From Leptodactylus fallax (Eukaryota > Chordata > Amphibia > Anura > Leptodactylidae), in assembly GCA_947044405.1 (NCBI GenBank), contig CAMRHE010000457.1, forward strand, positions 608,001 through 672,000: 64,000 nucleotides of DNA. The letters run 5' to 3'. The translations under genes and the position numbers were made by a program. Below, in pieces: positions 33,904-46,600 of the stretch (positions within the stretch are counted from its first letter, which is position 1; each line of letters begins with the position of its first letter). The notes below the pieces were generated by a model, which had not been told where the DNA came from, did not search any database, and saw only the letters and a program-made list of their open reading frames with translations.

Positions 33904-35482
33904 CACTACCGATCAAAAGTTTGGGGTCACCCAGACAATTTTGTGTTTTCCATGAAAACTCACACTTTTATTTATCAAATGAGTTGCAAAATGAATAGAA
34001 AATATAGTCAAGACATTGACAAAGTTAGAAATAATGATTTTAATTTGAAATTATAATTTTCTCCTTCAGACTTTGCTTTTGTCACAGATTTCTCCATTTG
34101 CAGCAATGACAGCATTGCAGACCTTTGGCATTCTAGCTGTTAATTTGCTGAGGTAATCAGGAGACATTTCCCGCCATGCTTCCAGAAGCCCCTCCCACAA
34201 GTTGGATTGGCTTGATGGGCACTTTTTGCGTACCATACGGTGAATGGGGTTGAGATCTTGTGACTGCGCTGGCCACTCCATTACAGATAGAATACCAGCT
34301 GCCGGCTTCTTCCCTAAATAGTTCTTGTATAATTTGGAGGTGCTTTGGGTTATTGTCCTGTTGTAGGATGAAATTGGCTCCAATCAAGCGCTGTCCACAG
34401 GGTATGGCATGGTGTTGCATGGAGTGATAGCCTTCCTTATTCAAAATCACTTTTACCTTGTACAAATCTCCCACTTTACCAGCACCAAAGCAACCCCAGA
34501 CCATCACATTACCTCCACCATGCTGACAGATGGCGTCAGGCGTCTTCCAGCATCTTTTCAGTTGTTCTGCGTCTCACAAATGTTCTTCTGTGTGATCCAA
34601 ACACCTCAAACTTCGATTCGTCTGTCCATAACACTTTTTTCCAATCTTCCTCTGTACAATGTCTGTGTTCTTTTGCCCATATTAATCTTTTCCTTTTATT
34701 AGCCAGTCTCAGATATGGCTTTTTCTTGGCCACTCTGTCCTGAAGGCCAGCATCCCTGAGTCGCCTCTTCACTGTAGACGTTGACACTGGCATTTTGCAG
34801 GTACTATTTAATGAAGCTGCCAGTTGAGGACCTGTGAGGCGTCGATTTCTCTAACTAGAGACTCTAATGTATTTGTCTTGTTGCTCAGTTGTGCAGCGCG
34901 GCATCCCACTTCTCTTTCTACTCTGGTTAGAGCCTGTTTGTGCTGTCCTCTGAAGGGAGTAATACACACCGTGGTAGGAAATCTTCAGTTTCTTGGCAAT
35001 TTCTCGCATGGAATAGCCTTCATTTCTAAGAACAAGAATAGACTGTCGAGTTTCACATGAAAGTTCTCTTTTTCTGGCCATTTTGAGAGTTTAATCGAAC
35101 CAACAAATGTAATGCTCCAGATTCTCAACTAGCTCAAAGGAAGGTCAGTTTTATAGCTTCTCTAACCAGCAAAACTGTTTTCAGCTGTGCTAACATACTT
35201 GCACAAGGGTTTTCTAAACATCCATTAGCCTTCTTACACAGTTAGAAAACACAATGTACCATTAGAACACTGGAGTGATGGTTGCTGGAAATGGCCTCTA
35301 TACACCTATGTAGATATTGCATTAAAAACCAGACGTTTGCAGCTAAAATAGTAATTTACCACATTAACAATGTATAGAGTGTATTTCTGATTCATTTAAT
35401 GTTATCTTCATTGAAAAAAACTGTGCTTTTCTTTCAAAAATAAGGAAATTTCTAAGTGACCCTAAACTTTTGAACGGTAGTG
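33904..35482 (-). mobile_element. Tc1-like element, CACTACCG family
   Basis: TIR CACTACCGATCAAAAGTTTG and complement, flanked by TA. The empty site is in unit A at position 50-51 (TTGATATATCATTAAAACC), so this copy inserted after the duplication. Confidence 0.9.
34066..35081 (-). pseudogene. Tc1 transposase pseudogene, stops and frameshifts
   Basis: MARKRELSCETRQSILVLRN opening at 35,081, in-frame TAG at 34,851-34,853, same frame on to VLWTDESKFEVFG and a stop at 34,536; then a shifted frame (MMVWGCFGAGK, LQQDNNPKH) and another (EWPAQSQDLNPI to DKSKV at 34,066). The Glu of the triad is not recognisable (LNPIHRMV). Confidence 0.85.
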
Positions 35483-35635
35483 TATATCATTAAAACCTGC
35501 TAGTTAACTAATCTAATGTAACCAACCCCAGAAGCATGCAGCCATAGAGAGAGACCCCCACACTGGTGTATGCAACTTATACATAACTGGTCACTTTTAC
35601 ATCATATCCAGCTCCTTTCAAGACAAAGACATTTC

Positions 35636-36532
35636 TTAACCCCTTCAAGACATCTGGGATGTCGGGTATTTAAATATGTTGGCCACTTGGCTTTATGCAG
35701 CCTGTCACACAAATACCAGCATTTTGCACTGCATTTATTAGTCTAATAAATACAGTATAAAAAATAATTAAAAATAATTAAAAATTCAAATCACCCCCCC
35801 CCCTTTCCTAGAATACATATCAAAGTAGAAAATTACCATAAAACACATACACATTAGATATCCCTGTTTCTGAAATTGCCCAGTCTACAAACTTAGAAAA
35901 ATATTTTTCCCATACGGTAAATGGCATAGTGATAAAAAAAAAAAATCAAAAAGTTCGAAACCGTTTTTTTCTGTTTCTCGTCTAATAAAAATTTGAATAA
36001 AAAGTGATCAGAGCAATAGACATTCCTAAAAATTGTATAACTAAAAAATACCACTGTTTCCAAAAAAAAAAAAAAGATGCCCTATGCATCATCGTGCACA
36101 GAAATCTAAAAAAGTTACAGGCGTCTGAATGTCGACTTTAAGAAAAAAAAAAAATTCTGCAAAGTTTGGGATTTTTGTTAAGGGGTTAAAATGTAAATAA
36201 AACTATATAAATTTGGTATATCCGGAATTGTACCAAAATAGAATACAGATGACAAGTCATTTTGGCTGCACAGTGAACACTGTAAAAATGAAGCCCGTAA
36301 GAAAGTCGCACAAATGCAGTTTTTTTCCAATTCCTCCCCATTCTGAATTTTTTTCCAGTCTCCCAGTACATTGTACAGAATAATAAATGGTACCATTATG
36401 AAGAACAATTTTCCCCACAAATATTAAGCCTTCATATGTCTCTGCAAAGGGAAAAATAAAAAAGCTATGGGGTTTTGAAAAAGTGGAGTCAAAAACAAAA
36501 ATTGAAAAATGCCTCTGAAGGAAAGGGGTTAA
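35636..36532. repeat. TTAACCCCTT-bounded repeat, about 0.9 kb
   Basis: TTAACCCCTT at the left and AAGGGGTTAA at the right. Interior TATATAAATTTGGTAT...TCATTTTGGCTG...TCTCCCAGTACATTGTACAG is shared with 58,790-59,000. Non-coding; probably a DNA transposon derivative. Unit B only at this site. Confidence 0.5.
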
Positions 36533-36824
36533 ACACGGGAAGAGGTTATCCATGTCAGACTGGGTCCCGGCCAGGCCAAAGACTCATATTTCATCCATAT
36601 CCTGTAATGGCAGGGGGTCGTGGCTAATGGTTATGTATCATAGATGTGACTATACTTGCTCAGTCTCCTGGAGATAATTAACTCCTTGCTGTCTGTGCCA
36701 ATTAACTACTTTCATGTCTTGTAAAACACATCCAGGGTAACAGAGAGCCATACAGCTCATTGTGCAGAATATCTTCATGATTTATCAATAATGAACGCAG
36801 GAACTTTCCATATTTGAAACTCAG

Positions 36825-36872
36825 CCATGATTTCCTTATTGTGGTCAGGTTATCTTCTCATACATGCACTTT
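36825..36872 (+). repeat. Single copy of the 63-bp minisatellite unit in unit B
   Basis: One unit (CAGCCATGATTTCCTTATTG...TTCTCATACATG) at the position matching the tandem array of unit A, flanked by the same TTCTGACAAGT sequence that follows the array at about 1,327. Confidence 0.75.
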
Positions 36873-37144
36873 CTGACAAGTCCCAGACCATTCAACCTTT
36901 CTGACTTACAAATGTACTAACATACTAGTCTATCATTGAGCTTTGAAGCCTGAACTATTACACTTAACTTTTTGCTGATTTTGCATTTGTACAATTTTGA
37001 TTTTGATTTTTGATTTAGATTTTTTGATTTTGTTTTTGTATTTGTATTTGTATTTGTATAGTATAGATACAATTGTGTTTTACCTGTCTTGCTTATACTG
37101 CATATAAGTCATAGTTACAGTAATGTAATAATAAGATTTGTATT

Positions 37145-37284
37145 TCACAATTCACATCTGGTAAATCTTACAATACACATAGACTTCCTCAAACTATCAC
37201 TAACAGTTACTGTTGTGAAAATTCTCCGCCTGTTTATAGAAGGTTCTTGCCCCATCTGCGGCTTCTTATATACAGTGTTATATC
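37145..37284 (-). CDS. Gene B candidate last exon (alternative tail)
   Basis: Homologous to 1603-1742, acceptor TTTGTACTCAG. In phase 1 it encodes 46 residues starting GYNTVYKKPQMGQ to TGA at 37145-37147; in phase 0 it gives 16 residues from DITLYIRS to a stop at 37234. The +3 Leu of the gene A tyrosine motif is Pro here, so the ITIM-like match is lost. Confidence 0.4.
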
Positions 37285-37521
37285 CTGAGTACAAAGAAGA
37301 AATTGTACTTACAGAACCCTGTATTCTTTTTTAGTTAGACTTAATACCAAGGAACTTCTTACCTTTTTGTCTCTACAGAGGAAACTACTGGATGACTGGA
37401 AGTAATAAAATTTCATTATCTAAGGTACAAAGTTCCTGAAGAGCGTAAGACTCTGTGTATACAGTAAATGTGGAAGTGACCGGCTGGCCGGATTACACAC
37501 GTTAGATCTTCTGATACTTAC

Positions 37522-37622
37522 ATGTTCCTGTTCGTCTGTTTCTCCCTCCATCATCTTCTCCTTTGCCTCTTCCTTACACTCCTCTACTTTATTATATTCT
37601 CGGTTCTGAAAGTTGATGATAA
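37522..37622 (-). CDS. Gene B exon 8, acidic cytoplasmic tail
   Basis: Phase 1-0 with acceptor AATTTAG, encoding VIINFQNREYNK and then the same charged KVEECKEEAKEKMMEGETDE stretch as gene A; donor GTAAGTAT. A start at 37605 (TTTCAG, phase 0) is the alternative. Confidence 0.6.
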
Positions 37623-40600
37623 CTAAATTAGAGTTTTATCTAAAGTCATCATAAGAACGTTTCAGTAGCTAAAACCAATGGGGGTGATTTATTAACCCAT
37701 CTACACCAGTTCTCTGACATATATGGGTGCTAAAGGGAATTCTCAGCCCGAAATTGATTTTGCGTACTGATGACTTATACACAGTCTAGGCCATCAGTAT
37801 GTGACCTGTGAGGGTCCGACACCTGGATTGTGCACAGATCATCTATTCTAGCAGTGCCTGGGCAACAGAAGTTAGAGAAGTGGAAGGGGAGTGCGTATAG
37901 GGTCTCCTATTCAGGAAATAGGGGCTACTTTGTACTTCCTCCAAAACCAATGCTATACAGACCAGTTTCTGACCTTTGGCGAGATCTCGCAGTACGGCCT
38001 TTCTTCTAAGGGTAATTCTTCTGTAAATCATGGAAGAAATAAAGGACAGTAAAACAAAAACATACTCAAGCACTTTTATAGTGTCTAATGTAAGTTTACA
38101 CTGTCTACAAATAGTCAGTATTGGTAAATCTGCCCCAAATATTTGGGCCAAACTTTCCTTATACAATATATGGCACTTTATTTACATGGAACGGGATCCC
38201 ATCAAAATTTTGGAAACGATTTGTGAATGATACATTCATTGTAAATACTGCATAGATCACCTTTTTTAATGGCAAAAAAAAGTTTGACAAATAATATCAA
38301 TAATAATTACAGTTATAATTACCATTTTCAGGATTATCAGATGTGTCTTTTTTTCCAGATCTAACAAGAAAAAAATAATAATAAGTTCACATAAAAAGAG
38401 AAATCTCAGAAATGCATAGTATAGATAATATAGATATTAATTTCAATATGTTTCAACCCAATACTTTAATTTTAACTAAATTATAAATATGTATTAAAAT
38501 AAGTGAAAAATTCTGCCAAACCATCACTTATCCATGGGATATGCCATAAATGTCTAATAGATGAGGGTCCCACCACTGGCACCCACACTTATCTCTAGAA
38601 CTGACTCCCAGGACACCATCCCAGACACGCAATGCCCCACTGAAAACCAAATTTAGGTTTATGGAGACAACCGAGATCATTGAGCTACGCTGTTTCCATA
38701 GCTCCTATAGAAATGAATGCGAGTTACAGGTGCAATGACCTACGCTGTTTCTGTAACTTGTGAGATGCAGAAGAAGCAAAACTCACTGTTCTACTCAGTT
38801 TCCGTAACTTCCATGGAAATAAAAAGAGTTTCAGTTCAGGATTTCACAGAAAGGAGCCAAAAAGCATAAACTATATTACAATATTTATTAATGTCAGCAA
38901 TACTGCCAGAAAACCAAAACCTGTTGAAAGTTTGGGTTCACTTTAAGGCAAAAGCAACTAGATTATGACAGAAAATAATACTCTGTATTAAACTGCGGCA
39001 GAAAGTAGTAGCGTCAAACCTCGAAGAAGTTTCTGAGAAGGGTATATGACAGTTCTAAACAACGCAATGGTTTTGTGAAGCCATAATACATTTAAGTGCA
39101 ATGAAATGAAATTAAAGTTTTATAACACTTACTATTGTAGAAAATTTTCCATTTAAATTAAATATCTTGAAGATTTCATGAATTAATCTATGAGCTATGG
39201 TGTGCAAATTTTTTTTTTTTATTAAAAAAATATACTGGACACCACTTTTACTAATGTTTTTGTATATAGGGAGCGCACAACTGTAGATATTTATTTCCTA
39301 CACAAGGATACCGATACTTACACATTTTTCTTTTTACAAATGACACCTGGAAGATGTAAGCAGAATTAGATTTAAGGATACTTGTGACGTGACTCTGGCC
39401 ATGATAGTAAATACATTTTGAGAATATAAAGCATAGATGATCTATCGTCAATGTCCCAAGGATCTGTATTCTTTCCATTTTTCCAAATGAGGTCATACAC
39501 ACTTCCATATTTTTCAAAGGGACCCACAGTGGAAAAAAAACAGTTGATTGTGGTAAATTTTTCGGGATCTGAATAGCATATATTAGTGTGCAATATAAGC
39601 AGTGTCGGACTGAGGCTCCTTGGGTATACCAAAAAAATGATACCTTGGTCCCACCCTTCTACAACCCATAGGAAAAAGACCATAGTACCCTTCTGATTTG
39701 GGTATCCTCTGCTAGACCATTATTGTGTTAGAGCTTGGGACCACCGGAGGATCCTCTGGTACATTGGTGGGCCAGTCTGACACTGAATCTAAGATTTCCT
39801 TGGACTGTACACTGAACACATATGGACGTACAAACATTTTTTATCCTCTGTGTTTTGTGGAGGCACCAGGGAGGATAATCATACTGAATTGTAACAGACC
39901 AACAGGAAAAGGGAACTTTCAATACTTTGGTTCCTTCTAGGGGTATATTTTTGTCTTTCTATCTAGTTTCTGCACCCTTAGCTAACCACAAATATATACT
40001 AGAATTTGGGAAATTACTGAGTGTCAGATTCTACCAGAGATATAAAACCCTAAGCGCAATGCTCAGTGCTGAGAACTACTAGATAAAATGAAGAACTGGT
40101 TCACACACAAGAAAAGCAAAGTTTGAGACCCTTGAAAAAAACAATAAAAATCTAGTAGATAAAACTCAACACAATGGTCTTGATATTTTCATAAATGAAG
40201 ACTCTACATCTGACATGGATAGATATAGAAGGATATCCGGTACCAGACACAATAACTCTCTTACCTGTTGCCTTCAGGATAACCAAAATCACACAAAGAA
40301 GAACCAACATGGCTGCAGCAGAGGCGGAAATAATGATGACAAGTTGTTGGTCTTTGGGGTCTTTTGGAGATTCAGTAGTTGGGTTAACTAGATAAATATA
40401 TGAGACGGGAATATCCGATTATTTCTGCTTCTAAAAGGTTAATTATTTTCGGTAGGTTTATTTCTTGTCCTTATTGCGTTACAGCAAACGTTCAGTCACT
40501 ACACTATACACTATATACAAAGTACACTATAAAGTTGGTGGCCATAAGTAGGAGCAGTGCTTATATAAAATCTTACTAAAAAGCTAAATCCAAAAAGTAC

Positions 40601-43600
40601 AGTACTGTGCAAAAGTTTTCAGCAGGTGTTGCAGTTTACAGAAATAGAAGGGTTAATAGTTTATTTTTATCAATTAACAAAACAATGTGAACGAAAAAAA
40701 AGAAATATGTAAATCCCATCAATATTTGGTGTGACCTTTGTCCTTTGGAGGAGGAGTCCTGGAAGTGATGATCCGGCCCCCACAGATATAGCCCTGATCT
40801 CATCATCATCCAGTCTGTCTGGGATGGCATGAAGAGACAGAAGGATTGGAGCAAGCAACATCCACAGAAGATCTGTGCTTAGTTCTCCAAGATGGCGGTG
40901 GAACAACCTCCCTGCCCAGTTCTGCCAAAAACTGTCTGCAAGTACCGAGAAGAACTGATGAAGGGCAAAGGTCACGCTAACTATTTCTTCATTCACTTCA
41001 TAAACTGTTAGCCCTTCTATTTCTGAAACCATTCTTACTTTGCAGAATTTTTCTCACGCCTGCCTAAAACATTTGCACAAGTTTGATATATAGTGCAGCA
41101 AAAAAAAGTATTTGCCCCTTTCCCAATTACGTTCATTTTTGCATATTCTGTGGCAAAACCTTGAACAGGCAGATTAGACCTGAAAACTCTCCAACAATTC
41201 TGCAAAGCAGAATAGACCAAATTTTCCCACATCGATATCTAAGACTCATTGTAAATTATTGCAAGAGTGTGATTACATTTGTCACTGCTAAGGTGGGCAC
41301 AACCAGTTGCTAAGTTTAGGGGGTAGTTATTTTCTCATGGGTGATATTTTTTACATAGGTTTTGAATTAATCTTTACATTCGATAAATTATAGGATCACG
41401 TAAACTGCATTTTGTGTTTCCTTTACCTGTTATTTTACTTGTCACAATAAGTCGTGTTCCTTTTCCATAACGAACATAATTTTTATATTCGCTATTTGCT
41501 ATACATAGACTGAACATCACAAAGCAGTAATATGTGGAGTTGTCTGACATCTGAACCCCCCGTATATGGAGATCTGCCGGTCCTTTTATTTCCGTCCTTC
41601 CTCTGTAGCTGGGATGAACTATTTCTTTGTAGGGGTGGTAGACATAAGGTCCGGTTTTGTTGTCCACTCTCCAGTAAATTTTAACCTTGAGAACATCACT
41701 CTTTTCATGTTTGTTGTATGAGCAGTTTATTGTCACCGATTCTCCTTCATGATGGGTGATGGTATCTGGTTGTGTAACATTGAATGATGAAGAGGGGTCT
41801 GAAAAATACAATAAATTTATCATATACCAATCTTAAATACATTTTATTATACAATGGTTTGTAAACTATTTATATGTGCACATGAGAAAGTGTGTGACTC
41901 ATGTTGTATAGATACCATCAATACCATCTTTATGCTGATGATACCCAACTATATACTTCATCCCGTACATCACCCCTGCACTAATACAGAACACCAGTGA
42001 CTGTCTCTCTGCTGTCTCTAACATCATGTCTTCTCTTTATCTGAAATTGAATCCTTCAAAAACGGAACTTCTTGTGTTCCCTCCATCGACTAACCGATCT
42101 AACCCTATATCTCCATTTCTATCTGTGGCCTTACTATTACCCCGAGGTGGCATGCCCGCTGTCTGGGGGTTGTATTTCACTCAGATCTTATCTTTACCCC
42201 ACATATTCAGATACTTGCACACTCTTGCCACCTGCACCTTAAAAACATCTCTAGAATTCGCCCTTTTCTCACCGTGGAAATATCAAAACTCCTCATTGTC
42301 GCTCTGATTCTCGTTTTCACTATTGCAATTCTCTTCTAATTGTTCTTCCTCTTACTAAACTCTCCCACTACAATCTGTCCTGAATGCGGCCGTCAGACTC
42401 ATCTTTCTGTCACACCGGTACACAGACGCATCTACCTTGTGTCAGTCGCTGTATTGCTTGCCCATCCATCACAGAATACAATATAAAATTATCACACTGA
42501 CCCACAAATCCCTCCATAGCGCTGCGCCCCCTATATCTCCTCTCTCGTCACTGTCTACCGCCCTAACCGTCCTCTCCGTTCTGTCAATGACCTTAGACTT
42601 GCATCCTCTATTATCCAATCATCCCACTCCCGTCTCCAAGACTTTTCTCAAGCTGCACCGGTGCTCTGGAATGCTTTACCCCAGACAATCCGATTAATCC
42701 CCAACTACAGCAGCTTCAAAACTGCCCTAAAATCACATCTGTATGGTCAGGCTTATCACATGCACTGATCACAGTGTAGTGTGTGGAGGTGGAGAACAAT
42801 AACACCTTTTATCCTTCCTCCTCTGTTCCTCAGATCCGGCCCCTCCATCTAGAAGTTACACTGCACTCTTGGCACTTAGTATATGTTTATTCACCGGCTT
42901 GTGACGACTCATACAGCTTCAGTTATACAACCTTTTCTATTAATAGATGGCTGGACCATTGTAGCAAACAAGCCCTTTGACCTCTTGTGTCCCCCTATCT
43001 CCTCATAGATTGTAAGCTCTTGTGCCCGGGCCCTCACTTCTAGTGTGTGATATGTTTATTTCTTTGTCACATTGTAATGTCTCATATTGTCTGTTCATGT
43101 TTCCTCTGATTTGTAAAGTGCTACAGAATATGTTGGTGATATATAAAGTTATTATTATTATTATTATTATTATTATTTTTTATTATTATGGATTCTGAAA
43201 TGACCACCTATTCTATGGGCCCATACTGCTCCTCCATTTGCCTCTGGTTTACAAAGCTTATCTCACTAATTCTATAGGCATCCATGAAAGAAAAGCCTGT
43301 CATATTTCGTTGCTTGACATATTGCTTTTAGGGGCAATACTATGTCACATAGCAAGGGTGTAACTAAAGACTCACAGTCCTGGTGCAAAAGCTCAGCTTG
43401 GACCAACCTGCAAAAATTCTCCTCACATCCATTAGCAATGTCCCACCTGTACATTTTAGCAGCATTTACATTTCCCTTTCCTTCACTACCTGGACGCAGA
43501 CCACCATGAACACTTCACAGTATGTTATGCTCACAAGATTCCCATTCATTCCTTTATGACATATCCTCCCTCCACAGAATCTCTGCTTGATTATATTCTG

Positions 43601-46600
43601 CAAATTAGCCGATACTTTGGACATTAAAATTCACAGAAATATTCAGTTCCCAAAATCAAATTAAAATATAACTTTTATTAGGAAATCGGCTAAAATAGCC
43701 TCTCTATATATACAGTATAATGCTAATTGAGTAGACAGCACAGGTCAGATAAGGACACACATGACTAGTACACTCGGTCCCACAAAGTAATCCAGTCATC
43801 TCATTGGTAATCTGTGTACACAGAGTGTGTGAATAATCTCAGCACAGTGGTGTATATAATAGATCTCATATATTAGGAGAGCGCCATTACAAAGCCATCC
43901 GTGGAGAATTAATCCACCAGATCGAAAACACATACTATAAATGTATATGAGAGACCCCGTGTACATATGATAATCTCCTACAATGAGGTAAAGAGGGGAG
44001 GAAACTATTATGTCTCCAAACCCCAGGATTAGCTCACAGGCAGATAACACATTGGATTATACCTCAAGGTGTACATTACACAGGGAGACATTAGCAATCT
44101 CTGCTAACTCCCCAATCCCTAATCCACGCTGATATAGAGTGGACAATGCTCGTGGATTGTACAGGGAAACATGGCAGACATTAGCAGTCCCTGCCCCCAG
44201 CTCCACTAGTTATGGCTGATGTAGAGGACACATTGCTCTGCTCCTCCACTAGTTATAGCTGATGTAGAGGACACATTGCTCTGCTCCTCCGCCGGTTATG
44301 GCTGACGTAGAGGACACATTACTCTGCTCCTCCGCTAGTTATGGCTGATGTAGAGGACACATTGCTCTGCTCCTCCGCTAGTTATGGCTGATGTAGAGGA
44401 CACATTGCTCTGCTCCTCCGCTAGTTATGGCTGATGTAGAGGACACATTGCTCTGCTCCTGGACTAGTTATGGCTGATGTAGAGGACACATTGCTCTGCT
44501 CCTCCGCTAGTTATGGTTGATGTAGAGGACACATTGCTCTGCTCCTGGACTAGTTATGGCTGATGTAGAGGACACATTGCTCTGCTCCTCCGCTAGTTAT
44601 GGCTGACGTACAGGACACATTGCTCTGCTCCTCCGCTAGTTATGGCTGACGCAGAAGACACATTGCTCTGCTCCTCCGCTACTTATGGCTGATGTAGAGG
44701 ACACATTGCTCTGCTCCTCCGCTAGTTATGGCTGATGTAGAGGACACATTGCTCTGCTCCTCCGCTAGTTATGGCTGCCGTAGAGGACACATTGCTCTGC
44801 TCCTCCGCTAGTTATGGCTGATGTAGAGGACACATTGCTCTGCTCCTGGACTAGTTATGGCTGATGTAGAGGACACATTGCTCTGCTCCTCCGCTAGTTA
44901 TGGTTGATGTAGAGGACACATTGCTCTGCTCCTGGACTAGTTATGGCTGACGTAGAGGACACATTGCTCTGCTCCTCCGCTAGTTATGGCTGACGTACAG
45001 GACACATTGCTCTGCTCCTCCGCTAGTTATGGCTGACGCAGAAGACACATTGCTCTGCTCCTCCGCTACTTATGGCTGATGTAGAGGACACATTGCTCTG
45101 CTCCTCCGCTAGTTATGGCTGATGTAGAGGACACATTGCTCTGCTCCTCCGCTAGTTATGGCTGCCGTAGAGGACACATTGCTCTGCTCCTCCGCTAGTT
45201 ATGGCTGCCGTAGAGGACACATTGCTCTGCTCCTTCACTAGTTATGGCTGCCGTAGAGGACACATTGCTCTGCTCCTCCGCTAGTTATGGCTGCCGTAGA
45301 GGACACATTGCTCTGCTCCTCCGCTAGTTATGGCTGCCGTAGAGATCACATTGCTCTGCTCCTCCGCTAGTTATGACCCGATGTAGAGGACACATTGCTC
45401 TGCTCCTCCACTAGTTATGGCTGCCGTAGAGGACACATTGCTCTGCTCCTCCGCTAGTTATGACCCGATGTAGAGGACACATTGCTCTGATCCTCCACTA
45501 GTTATGGCTGATGTAGAGGACACATTGCTCTGCTCCTCCGCTAGTTATGACCCGATGTAGAGGACACATTGCTCTGCTCCTCCACTAGTTATCACCCGAT
45601 GTAGAGGACACATTGCTCTGCTCCTCCACTAGTTATGGCTGATATAGAGGACACATTGCTCTGCTCCTCCGTTAGTTATGACCCGATGTAGAGGACACAT
45701 TGCTCTGCTCCTCCGCTAGTTATGACTGATGTAGAGGACACATTGCTCTGCTCCTCCACTAGTTATGGCTGCCGTAGAGGACACATTGCTCTGCTCCTCC
45801 ACTAGTTATGGCTGATGTAGAGGACACATTGCTCTGCTCCTCCCCTAGTTATGACCCGATGTAGAGGACACATTGCTCTGCTCCTCCACTAGTTATGGCT
45901 GATGTAGAGGACACATTGCTCTGCTCTTCCACTAGTTATGACCCGATGTAGAGGACACATTGCTCTGCTCCTCCGCTAGTTATGACTGATGTAGAGGACA
46001 CATTGCTCTGCTCCTCCACTAGTTATGGGTGATGTAGAGGACACATTGCTCTGCTCCTCCGCTAGTTATGACTGATGTAGAGGACACATTGCTCTGCTCC
46101 TCCGCTAGTTATGACTGATGTAGAGGACACATTGCTCTGCTCCTCCGCTAGTTATGACTGATGTAGAGGACACATTGCTCTGCTCCTCCGCTAGTTATGA
46201 CTGATGTAGAGGACACATTGCTCTGCTCCTCCCCTAGTTATGACCCGATGTAGAGGACACATTGCTCTGCTCCTCCACTAGTTATGGCTGATGTAGAGGA
46301 CACATTGCTCTGCTCTTCCACTAGTTATGACCCGATGTAGAGGACACATTGCTCTGCTCCTCCGCTAGTTATGACTGATGTAGAGGACACATTGCTCTGC
46401 TCCTCCACTAGTTATGACTGATGTAGAGGACACATTGCTCTGCTCCTCCACTAGTTATGACTGATGTAGAGGACACATTGCTCTGCTCCTCCGCTAGTTA
46501 TGACTGATGTAGATGACACATTGCTCTGCTCCTCCACTAGTTATAGCCGATGTAGAGGACACATTGCTCTGCTCCTCCGCTAGTTATGATCCGATGTAGA

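Noticed and set aside
37089..37334. 81-codon plus-strand open frame conserved at 1,570-1,790
   Set aside because: It is antisense to the candidate last exon of the receptor genes; conservation is explained by the duplication, and the unit A copy is not equally open.
40265..40387. Activating receptor with a charged transmembrane residue
   Set aside because: The Lys lies at the cytoplasmic border after the hydrophobic span, not within it, in both genes.
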